Shown one piece after another: positions 44,466 through 57,600 of a stretch of 64,000 nucleotides of DNA. Origin of the DNA: Linnemannia hyalina (taxonomy: Eukaryota; Mortierellomycota; Mortierellomycetes; Mortierellales; Mortierellaceae); assembly GCA_019671135.1 (NCBI GenBank), contig JAHRHY010000001.1:124001-188000 (forward strand), in the 5' to 3' direction. The number at the start of each line of letters is the position of its first letter. The first letter of the stretch is position 1. The position numbers were made by a program, and so were the translations under genes. The notes beneath the pieces are model-generated. The model was not told the origin of the DNA. It searched no databases and saw only the letters and a list, made by a program, of their open reading frames with translations.

Positions 44466-47400
44466 ATGGCACCTCCAAAGAATGGTGGCTCGTCCACGCC
44501 AGTTCAAAAAAGTCTGCTCAGCTTCTTCAAACCAAAGTCAGATTCAACTCCCATCGTGACAACATCCACATCCTCGACATCTCGCGATCCACCATCCTCC
44601 TTATTTAGCAAGGAACAAGCTTCCTCAAAACTCAAAGAAACAGCCATCACCGAGAGCCAACCACCCAAAGGCAGCGCCTACTCTAGCACAAAGACAAAAC
44701 AGCAACAGAGACGGACGCGTGCCGCAACGACGCGGAAATCTCAGGAACAAGACAAGGGGGCTGAGAAGGAGGATGAGGATGAAGAGCAGGATGAGCCCTT
44801 GTTTCCCTCGGGATTTGCTGGCGTTGTTGAGCAGTTCAGCCGTCTGGATCACACATCGCCTGTAAAACCATCAAGTCGGAGGAGTCAAATTCAGAGCCAA
44901 CAAGTCCCGAAGAGCAGCGCAGAGGATGCCACCACAGCAGAGGTCGATATGGAAGGCGTCGAATTTAACAACCGTCAGTCGCTACTACCACCAAGTCCTA
45001 TCAAGCGCAAACGCGGGTCATCTCCCAACAAAGGTCTTGCCAGCTTCGGATACAAGGCCAACAACGCATCAGCACAGGAGACGGGTGGCGACAGCATGGA
45101 CGTCCTGTCGACAGAGGATCTGAAGGCTCTGGAAGAGCGGCGTGAGCGATTCAAGCGGAAACTGGGTCCTGTCGAGGATGGATTGCCTTCAGGACCAGCA
45201 GATGCTGATGAGGAGAGACCGACGAGGCGGCGACGACTGATTGTCTCAGAGAGCGATGAGGATATGGATCAAGGCGCTGCCGAGGATGACGAGTACGAGG
45301 ACACGCCCAAGGCTCAGTCACGCAGCCAACGGACATCAGCCCCAGCGCCACCGCCACCAAAGTCGTCGACCAGCAGTCGATCTAAGAAGAGCATCTACAC
45401 ACCTCTGGAGCAGCAGTACCTCGAAATTAAGGAACAGTACCCCGATGCGCTTCTCTGTATCGAGGTTGGATACAAGTACCGGTTCTTTGGTAAAGATGCA
45501 GAGGTAAAGATCCGTTTGTTTTTCATGAAAAGGAAGGTGATGTTTTCAAGGGATGCGCAATCATAGACTAATGCAACAATATCATTCATCTGAACTGTGT
45601 AGATCGCCTCGAGAGAACTAAGCATTGCCCACTTTATGGACCACAACTTTTACACCGCCAGTATACCCATTCATCGCCTCGATGTCCATGTGCGGAGGTA
45701 ATTATTTCTTTGTTTATGCTAGCGTCGTTTGCATGTACGACATAAATATTTCATCTTTGTCATTGACACTATACCTCTTTTAAATGTAGGTTGGTTCATG
45801 CGGGACACAAGGTGGGCGTGGTGAAGCAGATGGAAACAGCGGCGCTCAAATCGGCAGGAGACAACAAGAGTGCACCTTTCACACGGAAACTCACCAACCT
45901 TTACACCAAGGCGACGTTCATCGAAAGTCTCGACAAGGACGAGGAACAGAGTTTTGTTGGGGGTAAAGCACCATCATCGCAGTTCATCATGTGTATCCAT
46001 GAGCGGCCCCTGGGTGGAAGTGGGCCTGATGAAAAGGTCAAACTGGCGATGATTGCGGTCCAACCTGCGACGGGCGATATTGTCTATGATGAGTTTGTGG
46101 ATGGGCATTTCAGGAATGAACTCGAAACGAGGTTGTTGCATCTCCAACCTGCGGAGTTGATTGTGCCCACAGAGCCGATGAGCAAGGCGACAGAGAAGCT
46201 GCTTGGACATTTGACTGCTTACTCCGGTCGTGGCACGCAAGAGGATGTGCGGATCGAGAGGACTGACGGGTTCATCAAGTACGACCGAGCATTCTCGCTT
46301 GTTTCAGAGTTCTACTCGGATAGCTTGAAGGAAGAGCAATTGAAGCGGAAGATCAAGGGAGAAGGAGGTGCTGCGGATGGACCGGCCAAGAAGAGTCAAA
46401 AGGAGGCGCTTCTCAAGACGGTGCTTGGTCTCTCCAAAGAACTCATCATCGCCCTGTCTGCAATCCTGACCCATCTTACCGCGTTTGGGCTCGCCTCGAT
46501 CTTTCAATTATCAAAGTACTTTGAGTGCTTCACCTCGAGATCACACATGCTGCTGAACGGCAACACGATCTCCAACCTCGAGATCTACCGCAACCAGACC
46601 CACGGGACTTCCAAGGGATCTTTGTTTGCGATTTTGGATCATACGAGCACAGGATTCGGACGGAGATTGCTCAAGAAATGGGTCGGGAAGCCTCTTGTCA
46701 ACAAGGAAGCGCTTCAGGAACGTGTGGATGCGGTTGAAGAGATTTTGGCACTGACTGGCAAGAATGTCTATCTGGACAATGCGCGCGCTGCCCTCAAGGG
46801 ACTCATGGACATGGAAAAGGGCGTCTGTCGCATCCACTATGGAAAAGTAAGCATCCTTCTCGGAATGAATGTAGTTGTTATATTTCTATGTCGAGAGGCA
46901 AGGTCATTGACCATATGTTTTACTTGTTTGTTCATAGTCGTCTCCAAAGGAGTTTTTGGCGATTGTACAGACGTTTATGAAGGTGTCAACGATCCTGCCC
47001 GAGGAGAAACGATGCAGGACAAACGCCGATTTTGGACTGACCAGCCCAATGCTACACCGCCTCATCGGGTCCTTATCGAACGCGTTGGAAGACAGCCAGT
47101 ACTTTTTGGAAGGGCTGAACAAGAGCTCTGCGGCCAAGAACGACAAGCTGTTGATGTTTCAGGATGAGCTAATTGCTGACAAGTGGCCCGAGATTCTCGT
47201 CCACCGCAACGTATGTATCCCATTGATATTGGTGTGCGTATTTGGCATTAGTCAAGTCGCAAGGATCTAACGCGTTACTTTCTGATCGTTTGTATTGCTG
47301 TAGGATATTGTGGCAACGGAGGATGATTTGAAAGAAGAGTTGGTGAGGATCCGAAAACTGTTGCGGGAGCCAAAGTTGGAATTCGCGGCGGTCTCGGGAA

Positions 47401-48983
47401 TCGAGTACCTTGTCGAGGTTAAGAACAAGGATACTGCCAAGGTGCCCAAGAACTGGGTCAAGATCAGCGGGTACGTCTCTTTCCTTCGCATGTTAGTGTC
47501 AAACGGTGTGAGATGTTAGTTTGTATGCGATAATTAACCTTGTTTGTTTATGTGTTTGTGACGATAGAACAAAGCAAGTGTCTCGTTTTCATACACCAGA
47601 AGTGATCCAGTTGGTGGCGTCCAAGGCTCAGAACCAGGAACGATTGGCAATGGCGTGTGATCGGGCTTTTGCTTCGTTCCAACACGAGTTCTCGGAACGG
47701 TATGAGGTGTTCCGGGATCTTGTCCAGAATCTGGCGGTTTTGGATTGTCTGTTCTCGTTAGCGGTTGTTGCTTGCTTGCCTGGGTATGTCAAGCCTCAGT
47801 ATGTGGACGATACCGTTGTTGGTGTGAATGAGGGCGCGGGCGAGGATCAGGGTATGGATGATGATGAGGTGCAGGTTACTGGATCGTTAGTCGGGAAGCG
47901 GCGGTCGAAATCTGGAGCCTCAATGACGATTGATATCAAGAATGGGCGACATCCGATGGTGGAGCAGCTATTATTGTCTTCGGGCAATTTTGTGGCGAAC
48001 GATATCCAACTCGGCACCAATCAAGCCATAGGAACAGATGAAAAGACGATCATCTTGACAGGACCCAACATGGGCGGCAAGAGTTGTTATATCCGCACCG
48101 TGGCCCTGTTGTGCATCATGGCCCAGATCGGGTCCTACCTCCCTGCGGACTCTGCGCGGGTGTCGATGCTGGACGCGGTCTATACGCGCATGGGCGCATC
48201 GGACAACATCTTTGGCCACGAGTCGACGTTCATGGTTGAACTCCAGGAGACGTCGGATATCTTGAAGATGGCTACTGAGCGGTCACTTGTGATCCTGGAC
48301 GAGCTTGGGCGGGGAACCTCGACGCTTGATGGGGTTGCCATCGCATATGCGGTGTTGAAGCATGTTGTGGAGAATATCCGGGCAGTAACGCTGTTTGTGA
48401 CGCATTACCCGTCCCTTGCGGATGTTGCGCGTGAGTTTCCCCAGGGTACTGTAAGGAATTTTCATATGGGGTTTATGGCCTCTGTTGCTGGGTCTCTGTC
48501 CTTGAGCGGCGGCGGTGCCTGCAACGATGGACTAGACTTGGATCTGGGTGAAGGTGGTGATGAAGGGCAGGAGGAGGCAGCTCTGGATGATATGGATATT
48601 GTCTTTTTGTACAAGCTCGTTCCTGGCGTCTCCTTGAAGAGTTATGGGTAAGTTCTTCTGTCAATGGTCCGCGTCGCACCACTTTCCTCCACATCATCAA
48701 TCGTTCCCAACTAACTATATGATTAACTCCACCTACAAATAATAGACTGAATGTGGCGAGGATGGCAAAGCTGTCGGGATCGCTGATCAACAAGGCGAAA
48801 GTAAAGTCGAAGGAGCTGGAGCACATTCTGGAACGACGTGTCGAGCAGCGACGACAGCTTCAGCTTCAACAAGGAGGAGGAGGAGGACGGCCGGATCGAC
48901 GTCTTGATCAATTGATGCAGATCATTGGCTGCAAAACGGAAGATCAAGCTTCACAGCTCATTCAGGATATCGTCCGTTCGTGA
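44466..48983 (+). CDS. MSH3: DNA mismatch repair protein MSH3
   Basis: With MSH2 it forms MutSbeta, which binds insertion/deletion loops and affects repeat stability. Seven exons join in phase: 44466-45503, 45603-45697, 45790-46846, 46938-47210, 47304-47470, 47568-48647, 48746-48983, giving 1315 aa. A PCNA-binding PIP box QKSLLSFF is at residues 14-21, followed by about 300 disordered, charged residues with basic clusters (KRKRGS, RRRRL) as likely nuclear signals. The mismatch-binding domain starts [19 protein letters not shown] and has the MSH3-type [20 protein letters not shown] (Tyr-Arg rather than the MSH6 Phe-x-Glu). The ATPase has TGPNMGGKS (Walker A, Lys1048), [12 protein letters not shown] (Walker B, Asp1121-Glu1122), [11 protein letters not shown] and [18 protein letters not shown]. 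It is convergent with the Puf gene, 573 bp apart. The start ATG at 44466 has a CGCC context. Confidence 0.97.
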
Positions 48984-49556
48984 ACAGAGTAGCCTACCTG
49001 TATGCACAGTTGTAAATGTAGCAGCATCAACCATCATTCACATCAATTTTGCATTTTCAAAATCATAAAGACACACCAGGTTGCATTGACAAGGTTTTGC
49101 TTGGAGATGGTTTTGTTATTTGAAAGTGTTGTACAACTTGATTAGGGAAAAAAAAAAAAAAGAGAAATGAAAAAGGGACTCGCAACAAAGGCAACGTTTG
49201 GGAGGTTATTTTTTGGAAGAGAGAGAGTGAGGCACCAAGAAGAAACAACTGAAAAAGAAACGACATCAAGAAAAGAAATGAAAAAGAACGACATAAACAC
49301 GTAAAAAACAGAACGGGTGTGGAGTATTACATCTCCTGGAGACACGGCCGCAACCCCCGTCTATCCCAGTGCGCTGCGACCTCATAAGAGACGAAGACTG
49401 GCGATGAATGAAAAGGACGAAGGTAAAAGAAAGACTATGTTTAGAACTGGAATGAAAACCATGGCGAAAAACCGAAAAGAAGAGAAGGAAAAAGAAAAAG
49501 AAGAAAAACAGGGATATAAATATGGCTGCCGAGTTGTGCACAGCGGGTTTCATGAA
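48984..49556. other. Convergent 3' flanks of MSH3 and the Puf gene
   Basis: 573 bp between two stop codons. Purine-rich on the plus strand near 49400-49510, with an A-run at 49147-49160. No gene seen. Confidence 0.65.
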
Positions 49557-49616
49557 TTACTGTTGCTGTTGGAACTGCTGCTGTTGCTGTTGTTGTTGTT
49601 GCTGTATGTGGTACAA

Positions 49617-49652
<36 letters not shown>

Positions 49653-52600
49653 GAACACTGCTGATCCATTCAACTGTGACCCGTCGGCAAGACCAGGATG
49701 AGGCAGCCCGCCGCCAATGCCTGGAGGTGCCATTGCCGCATACGGGTTAAATCCTGCCTGGGGCATCATTCCGGGGTATCCCATCGTCGTCATTGGCTGT
49801 GGAATAAACGCCGCTCCTGGTCCATAGTAGGGTGACATCTGGCCAGGGTAGTGACCATAGACCTGGCTGTGGGGCATCGCATAATAAGGATTGTGCTGCA
49901 TCGAGTAGGCTCCTACATGGCCCATCGCGCCAGAGGCCAGGTGACCGCCAGGTGTCAATGGCGTTGACGATCCAGTCGCATGGTTTCCGTCCTGTCCCTC
50001 AGAGTTCATACCCGATCCAGACTCGTGCGTAGAGGCACCATCTCTGCCGGGCACTGAAGGTGCGTGCAACTGGTGCTGGCTGGCCGTCATGGCCGCGTAG
50101 AAACTGGCAGCAGAGGCTGCGTACTCTGCTGGTGGGTATCCTCCTGCACCTGGGGTCAACTTGAGGTGATCCGGTGTCGAGCCATCGCCTCCTAAGACCA
50201 AATTAACCTCCTCCAATAACCGCTTGCATCCCTGAACAGTTTGTGCGCTCAACTTAGACAAGACACCTTTGACCTTCTCGGCTAAAGCATGCTTCTGCTG
50301 CTGTTCGACATTGGGCGACGCCAGGATCTTTTGGATCAAGCTGACACCGTGGACCTGATCGCCGAGGATCTCGACCAACACCTGATCCTGGCTCGAGTGC
50401 ACAATGCTGTTGATCATAATATCGCTAGCATCAGGTTCCTGTCGCTGGTTGATGACCTTGAGGATCGTCAATGAAGCTAGCTTGTGTGTTGCCAAGGTCG
50501 CCATGTGGGGTGCAAGGCGGGGAGCAAGGACACGGTATCGTCCTGCCAACTGAGAGTTGTCCAAAAGCCACGTCAACATCAACGTTCCGTTAGGGTTGGT
50601 AGCCAATGCCAACGCATTCTGTACAACCGCAACCGCAACATGTTTCTGTTGCATTATGATTGAGGTGATGAGAAGAACACAATTTGTGGTAAGTATCGAC
50701 TCCTTCTGTATAAATCTTGAGCAAAAATGACAAGTGAGAGCATTCCACAAACGAAAGTAATTACCTGCTGACGCTTGCTGGCATGCTGGCTCTCAAGTGA
50801 GGCTCTCATGGCACGGGCACCGAAACGACCCTGAGCAATCTCCCAAAACTTGTCCGCCATCGCCTCAAAGATGAAACCGTTCCTGGACTGTCCAAGACGC
50901 AGGCAGCACTGGACGACATAGTTTCCAAATTGGTCGAGCAGCAATGGAGGCGTAAAGGGTCGAACGTGCTTGCAGATCAACTCGGTCTGAGCGGGGCTCT
51001 TGGCACAATCGATAATCTTTTGAGCGGCCCATGTTCCGTTCTTGTGGACACCAATCGAGGCGAGGTGGGGCGCAATCAACTCCAACATCTTTGTCTTTTG
51101 CGTCTCCGAGCAACGCTCAAACAACTTTTGCATCACCGTGTTACCAATGTAGTCTATCATAGAGAAGGAAGAAGAGAGTTGTGAGTATCTTATGTCCGCA
51201 GCAGAAAAGTCTCGTCGCACGGAAAAAAAAGTCAGAAAAAAATACCACTGCAGAGTTCGACACACTCATCCATGCATTCGTTCGAAAGACTGTCGAGCTC
51301 CTTCTGGGTACAATGACCGCTGTCGAGACGCTTGCGGATCTCTCTCAAACGGGGGGCATCCAGGCGGCGGTGAGGAGAAGGCTCTGCAACTGCAGGGATC
51401 GTCGGAAAGTAAGTGACAGGCTCTGTCAAGGAAGCAGGAACGGGCTCCTGCGCAGGCTCGGGCTCGCCCTCCACATTAAACTCCTGCAGCATGGCCAAAC
51501 GCTCAAAGGCAGGATCTTGGTCTGAGGAGAGCTCTCGTTCACCGTTCAAGGCCGCCTGACTCTTACCAGCCATAGTCATCAGGGAAAGCATACGGTCAAG
51601 CTCAGTAGGACTGTCCAAATCCTGCCTGGAGGCTCTGTTGGAAGCGCCGGAAGCTCTCTCTGCAGCGACATCCAAAGGATCGCCATGACCAGGCGAGGGG
51701 CTGTCGCTGGGCGACTGCTTCGTGGGAACCTTGGCGAATCCAATACGCACTGCTCCAGTACCGGGGCCAAAGACCTCTTGTCCGTGCATGACCTTCTTGG
51801 CAATGACAGCATCCTCCATGTTTTCAAAGTTAATAAATCCGCACGACTTGTGCGTCAAGACACGGGCCGACTCGATGGTTCCAAAGTGAGAAAACATGGC
51901 ATGCAGCGCGGCAGGCGTTGTCGAAGCGGGGATATTTCCGATCCCTAAAAGGCATAAAAGCGAAAAATGCTTGAGTGAGTATTTGTGAGATCCTAATGCA
52001 TACAATTGCGCCCTCTTGTACATATGGAATAAATTACGTAGTGTGGCGTGCATGAGTACAAGAGTCGATGCATCGCAACGTCACTTACAGAGGGCGCGAG
52101 TTGGGTGAAGGACGGGGGCATCGGCGTTGTTCATCAACTCAGCCTTTCCATAACCGACACGGACAGTGGCATTCCCGATCCTGCCTCCACGACGTTCTGA
52201 AATGTCCTCCTTGGCTCTCATAGCATCCTCAACTCGTGTAAAGTTGATAAATGCACATTCCTTGTCTGGAATAACCTTGAGGGACTCAACAGGGCCAAAG
52301 GGGCTAAAGACCTGCATCAAATCGTTGGTGGTAAAATTGGGATCGACATTTCCAATCCAGAGCGAACGGGTGGGCACCTGTTGAGTCACTGCAGCAGCGG
52401 CTGAGGACAAGGTCGAGTCCTGGAAGGGGGGTGTTGAAGCTCCATTAAGACTCTGGTCCTAGAGACGATCATGTAAGCAACAGAGAAGTAAGAAGATAGA
52501 ACATTGTAAACCTGCCAATTACTAGGGCCTTCATTCTCAATCCCTTTTCTTAGATTCCAAGCAGACGATCGCCTTCTCAATTGGTCCAACCAAGTATTTG

Positions 52601-54618
52601 TTTTGCCAACAGTAAATAAAATAACTCAACAATAGAGTAATTTTCACGGCATAGATAATAATAATGATGAAACACTGTCATAATCCCGAATGACTTCATA
52701 CCCAAGACTAAAATAAAACCACCACTGTGTTCCCACTCCACCCCCCAAACAACAACCGTTCACAACCGCCTTCTTTTCCCCATGAACCATCCCCCGCATT
52801 TGAATGAAAGACAGCAACATAGTATTCAATTGATCAACGCACACTAGTAACGAAAACAATAGAAGCAAAAAGAACAAACAATAGATCACTACTGCTTACC
52901 TGAATATCGAGACCATTAGACAGGAGGTGGCTGAAGTTGTTCTCGTCCGCCAGACCTCGTCCGCTGAAGCTGTTGCTGTGTTGATGTCCTGGTCGCTGAG
53001 GCCGGGCATGATGTTGTTGTTGTAACTGTTGTGCGTGCAATTGGCTGCTGTAACTGTGAGAGAGGGAGTGCGAGTGCGAATGACCAGATGCGCCATTGGA
53101 ACCATTGCCACCGTTGCCGCTGCTGCTGTTCGAATTGCTGCTTCCAGTGGTTGTAGCTGTGGAAGGAGTGCCATTGGCCAGTCCATTGGAGGTTGTAGCC
53201 TTGTCGGGAGAACCTCCCATACCGTTGACAATCTCTGAAAGCATATCAGCGCCAGCACTGGTCGTTCGCTGATGTGTCTGACGAGCCTTCATGTCACTGT
53301 AGCTACGAGGGCCAGCCATCGCAAACTTGCGCTGCTCGTCCGCAATATCATGAGGAATCTCCAAAAAGCCCATGCTGATGGCACGAGGTCGAGAATGGGT
53401 TTGCTGGAACGTTTGGAACTGGTGAACGCCGCCCGCTGTGGAAGAGATATAGGTGCTGGATGATCCCGAGGAAGGCGAACTGGAGGTCAATTGGCCAATT
53501 TCGTCCTCAAACTCATCTTCAAGAACTTCTTGGTAGGCAGGGGGAGTGGAGACAGAGTATGATCGGATCCTGTTGGCAAAGCTGACACCGCCGGGCTTCA
53601 AGAGAGAGTGGGCAAGAGATTTTTCCAGGCGAATGTCGGGCATAGAGAGTCCAGAGATGCTGCCGCTGCTGATGTGACCATTGGTACCGCCAGTGTTAGG
53701 GCTGCCAGTAGAGCCAGCGTTCTTCATACCGTTCATGCCGTTCATTCCGTTCATGCCGTTGAGATTGAGGCTGTTGACGGTGCTGAGACCGCCAATGCTG
53801 CTGAGGCTGTTGATGCTGTTACTTCTGCTGCTAAGACCGCCCATGCCCAAGCCAGACGACATCGAGGGCGTAGGAGATCCACGGGAAGAGCCGAGTTCGA
53901 GATGGGAGAGAGCAGACGAGGCGAAAGATGCAGATCGGCTGCGCAAGTCGACTCCCACTCTATGGTTAGTATGGATGCCTGGAGGAAGGGCGCCGTTACC
54001 GGTGCTGGTATTGCTGGCGTTGGCGTTGCTGATGATTCCTATGTTCATGCTGTTAATGGTGGAGCCGGCACCAGTGTTTCCGGACTGGACGGGATCATCC
54101 AATCCGAGGGCATCAAGGGTGCTCATGATAGCATTCTCGTTTTCCGAGTCAAAGAGCATCTCGCGCGTCGTTGGGGTGGTAGCTGGGCGGTCTCCTGAAG
54201 GCGAGTCTGGGTCGCCCCACGAGGATGTAAAGATTGAGGGCCCAAAGGCAGCTGAAATTGAGGCAGAGGGTAAAGTCAGGGACCCGGATCGATGACGTGT
54301 CGATAATTGCGGTGGGACGAGCAAGCTTGGAGTCCTCCGGAGGGGTCTCTGTGTGCCTGGAGGATTCTTGCCTCCGAGCGAGTAGGCAGCGGTGGTTCCG
54401 GCGAGGCCTTGAGGAGAGGCAGTTGGGTCCTGGAGAAAGACGGAGGGTCTTGAGGGGAGGGTATCGGCTCTTGCGCGGCGGGCGGCAGCGAAGGAGGGGA
54501 TGGAGGCGGCGAGGTCAGCCGAGGTGGTGGTGATGGTGGGCATGCTAGGATGGAAGCCGGTCGTGGACCCTATGGGAGGGGTGGCGGACGTTGTCGTTGT
54601 CGCCGAGGGGGGGTCCAT
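49557..54618 (-). CDS. RRM- and Pumilio-repeat RNA-binding protein (Jsn1/Puf1-like)
   Basis: Post-transcriptional regulator that binds mRNA 3' UTRs and typically recruits CCR4-NOT. Five exons join in phase: 52900-54618, 52089-52458, 51246-51944, 50765-51153, 49557-50645, giving 1421 aa. Residues 1-573 are disordered and Ser/Asn/Gly-rich, with a repeated NGM motif and His/Ser/Gln runs. RRM1 begins SLWIGNVDPNFTTNDL (near 595) and RRM2 begins WIGNIPASTTPAALHAMF (near 697), each with an RNP1-like CAFINF or CGFINF strand. A Pumilio-like repeat region follows: DYIGNTVMQKLFERCS, HKNGTWAAQKIIDCA, DQFGNYVVQCCLRLG, GRFGARAMRASLES, LATHKLASLTILKVI and DQVHGVSLIQKIL. The tail is Pro/Tyr/Gly/Met-rich and ends in two polyQ tracts. 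RRM plus Puf repeats is the layout of yeast Jsn1/Puf2. Confidence 0.93.
49559..49650. repeat. CTG/TTG repeat tracts encoding C-terminal polyQ
   Basis: Two interrupted runs of CTG and TTG on the plus strand (CAG/CAA on the coding strand) encode glutamine tracts of about 9 and 11 residues at the end of the Puf protein. The mix of CAG and CAA should limit expansion. Confidence 0.85.
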
Positions 54619-57600
54619 GGTGGTGGATATGTGTGGATTGTTGACTGTTGTACGTTGCTGGCAACAAGGAGCGCAGAGCGGAGGCCTATTCCCCTTAGTG
54701 TGTTGATGTCACTTTCGACTGTTGTATTCGATATTGTAAGAGCAAGGGAGGTGAAGAGAAAGAAGCAAGAGAGGAACAGGAGAAGGAAGGACCTGTTAGA
54801 CGAGTGCAGTTGATAATAATAGTGGCAGGGTCGTCGTGAGAGTCTCACTGAATTATTGTTGCTGCGATTAGGATCAGTGGGAAGACGAGACAAGGGAAGA
54901 AGAGAGGAAAGGAAGAAAGGGGATGTGTGTTTGTTGGTGTGTTGTAGTCGTTGCAGATGGGTTGATCGTGGTTTGCGGATGGTTGCTTGTCTTTTCCCGA
55001 GTTGATATCTTGGGGTTTTTTGTCAATCACTCACGCTCTCTCACACACGCTGGGTTGGGTTGCTTGGTCGTAAGGTGTTCCCTCGTGTGTCTTTCTGAAT
55101 AAAGGAGAGGAAAGGAGGGGGAGGTTAGGAAAGGATGGGTTGTTCAATGGAAGGAGGCAAAAAGAAATAAGAAGGCAAGTTTAAAGGTGGAGTGGAGGTG
55201 ATGAGAGCGATGATGTGGGAGGAGAAGTGACAGGTGGTGAGTGCGAAGTGGAGAAGGAAAAAGGAAAAGGGAAAGGGAAAGGGAAGAAAGGCGGAAGTGA
55301 GAAGTAAAAATGAAGAAAGAAAGAAAGAAAAAAAAAAAAAAAAAAAGGATACAGGATAAAGGGAGGCAAAAGGAAGGGAAGGAAGGAAAAAGAAGAATGG
55401 AAAAAACCGCAAGCAGAAATATATCCATCGACATGAATGAGTGAGGCATATGTGAACAAACATCGAACACAGGCCCGGGTACCCTTTTTAACAAATAATC
55501 AATTGAACGAAAGGAAAAAAAGGGAGGAGGTTGAAGGGATCCAATTGATGCGCTGCTCGTGTTTTCTTCGTGTAATTATAGTACCGGCCGTAAAGAAGGG
55601 CACCACCTCCCCCCACCATGTCCGAAGACACACAGCAAAAAGCAAAACGCAACAAGCAACAAGAACCAGGCAAAGCCAAGAAATATATCCTCCACACCCA
55701 TCCACCAGACTCACAAGGGGGGAACAGATGGAAAAGGAAGCGAAAGGGGTGAAAAGGAGTAAGAAGAACAACAACAACCAAGGTAGGAGCGGAAGAAGGA
55801 CGGGAAAGGGGCAGAATGTTGTTACTTGGAAGGAAAGGGAAAGGAAGACGATTGATAGTATGAGGATAGGGTGCATATCAGATGGATTCTGTTGCTGTTG
55901 CTGTTGCTGCTATTGCTGTTGATTCTAAAAGGATGCCACAGTATCGAACAGGCCATATCCCATCATGCCTACTTGCTCTTTAGTTCGTTCGTTGGCTTCC
56001 TCTTTTCTTTTTTAAGTGCGCATATTCACCCCCCTCTCTCTCTTTTGTCTCCTGTCTCCTGTCTGTCCCTTTATCCCATGTCTCCCTTCCTGGTCGTTGC
56101 AGGTGTTGTACTGTCCTCGAATGAAAATATACATCCATGTGTGACTCCCTTTCGTCGTTCATGGGTCCATTTGGACGATGGTTCATGGTCCAATGGTGCA
56201 ACGATAATCCCCTTACTGACTTTAACCCCAAACATCGTATCTCTTTCTTCCAACCCATCAAAAAAATATTCTCTCGCACGCAATAACAACATACCTCTAA
56301 TGAAATCCTGCGTCAATTGAGGATTCTTTGCAAGAAGACGACGAAGAGGGGAAAGTATTCCTGCTTTGTGTTCAATCCAACCTCTGTTTTGCCTCGTCCT
56401 CCTGTGTTTTCCACGAAATGCGAGCTGTTGTCTATAGATTGTGAACAAAGAACGTAAGACAGGTTAGAGAGAGGTTGTAGGTAAAGAATCAAGGCTCGGT
56501 GTGGAAATGTGTTATGCCTCAGTATGTGGGAATCGATATGACCAAGCGATGAGATGGGCATCGACCTGTCTGTCTGTCGTACGAGAACACACAACCACGA
56601 ACGACAAATAAAGCCAGCAGGAACGAGCTAAAATGTCCAATTGAAGGGTGTGTGTGCTAGTGTGGCACACGGACAGCGCAAGCCAGTGGTGCTACCATAC
56701 CCAAAAGAAAGAGAAAAGAAAAGTGGAGTACGATGACTAACAAGAATGAAAGAATGAGATGAAGGAAAGATTGGAGAAGCGATGCGAAACCATGGCTGTC
56801 AATGGCGTATGCTTAATAAAGGAAATAAATTGGCTATCGCTCCTATTCGTTCGTCCTTGAAAGGCCTTGGGCAAACTCCTCTCCAGCCCCCTGTCAAAAA
56901 AAGTGGCAGCAGCTTGACTGTTTGACAGACTTCCATCCCATCGCTTCGTACTCAGTGAGTGTCTTCAGTATAAAGCAGGCCGTGTGCGTGTTGTGTCCCT
57001 TTGCACCTGGTAAGCGCCATCGCGCTCAACAATCGCTCGAACTTCACTCATTCACCATGCAAGAGCCAACATAGAAAAAAAAACACAAGGGAGCATAGCA
57101 AAAAAACCATGCACGCCATGGCTCATACCATGGTCCATGCCATGTCCCACCTTGCACCCATACACCATGTGTCCATGAGAACGTGGTCATGCAAAGAATG
57201 AAAAAGTAAAGTTCATGTCTTGTTAACAACTCAAAAAACAGCATGTTGACGATCTGGTGTTCAGGACAAGAGAGCATTTTTTCTGACGACAATGATGACA
57301 CACTCTCAACTCTCACCCTCAACTCTCCCACCTGAGTGGCACCAACATGCATACAACAACGAGAGCACTGCTGGGTTTTTTCCCTTATTCCATCAACCAC
57401 AACGTTTTGTCGTTTTTTTTGTTGTTTTGTTTTTGTATTTTCCATTGAGCACTTTTTCCCGGTGTTGTTTGTTGTCATGGGAAAGGCAAACTTACAAAAA
57501 TAAAAAGTGGTGGCGTTACTTGAGAGTAGCTCTCTTCCTCCTGTTCAAGAAGGACGCTCAAGTGTTGTGATGGTGTGCTGGTTGGTTGCTGGTTGGTTGT

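Noticed and set aside
56071..56448. 125-codon minus-strand ORF
   Set aside because: No motif, no supporting splice or leader signals. Probably chance in spacer DNA.
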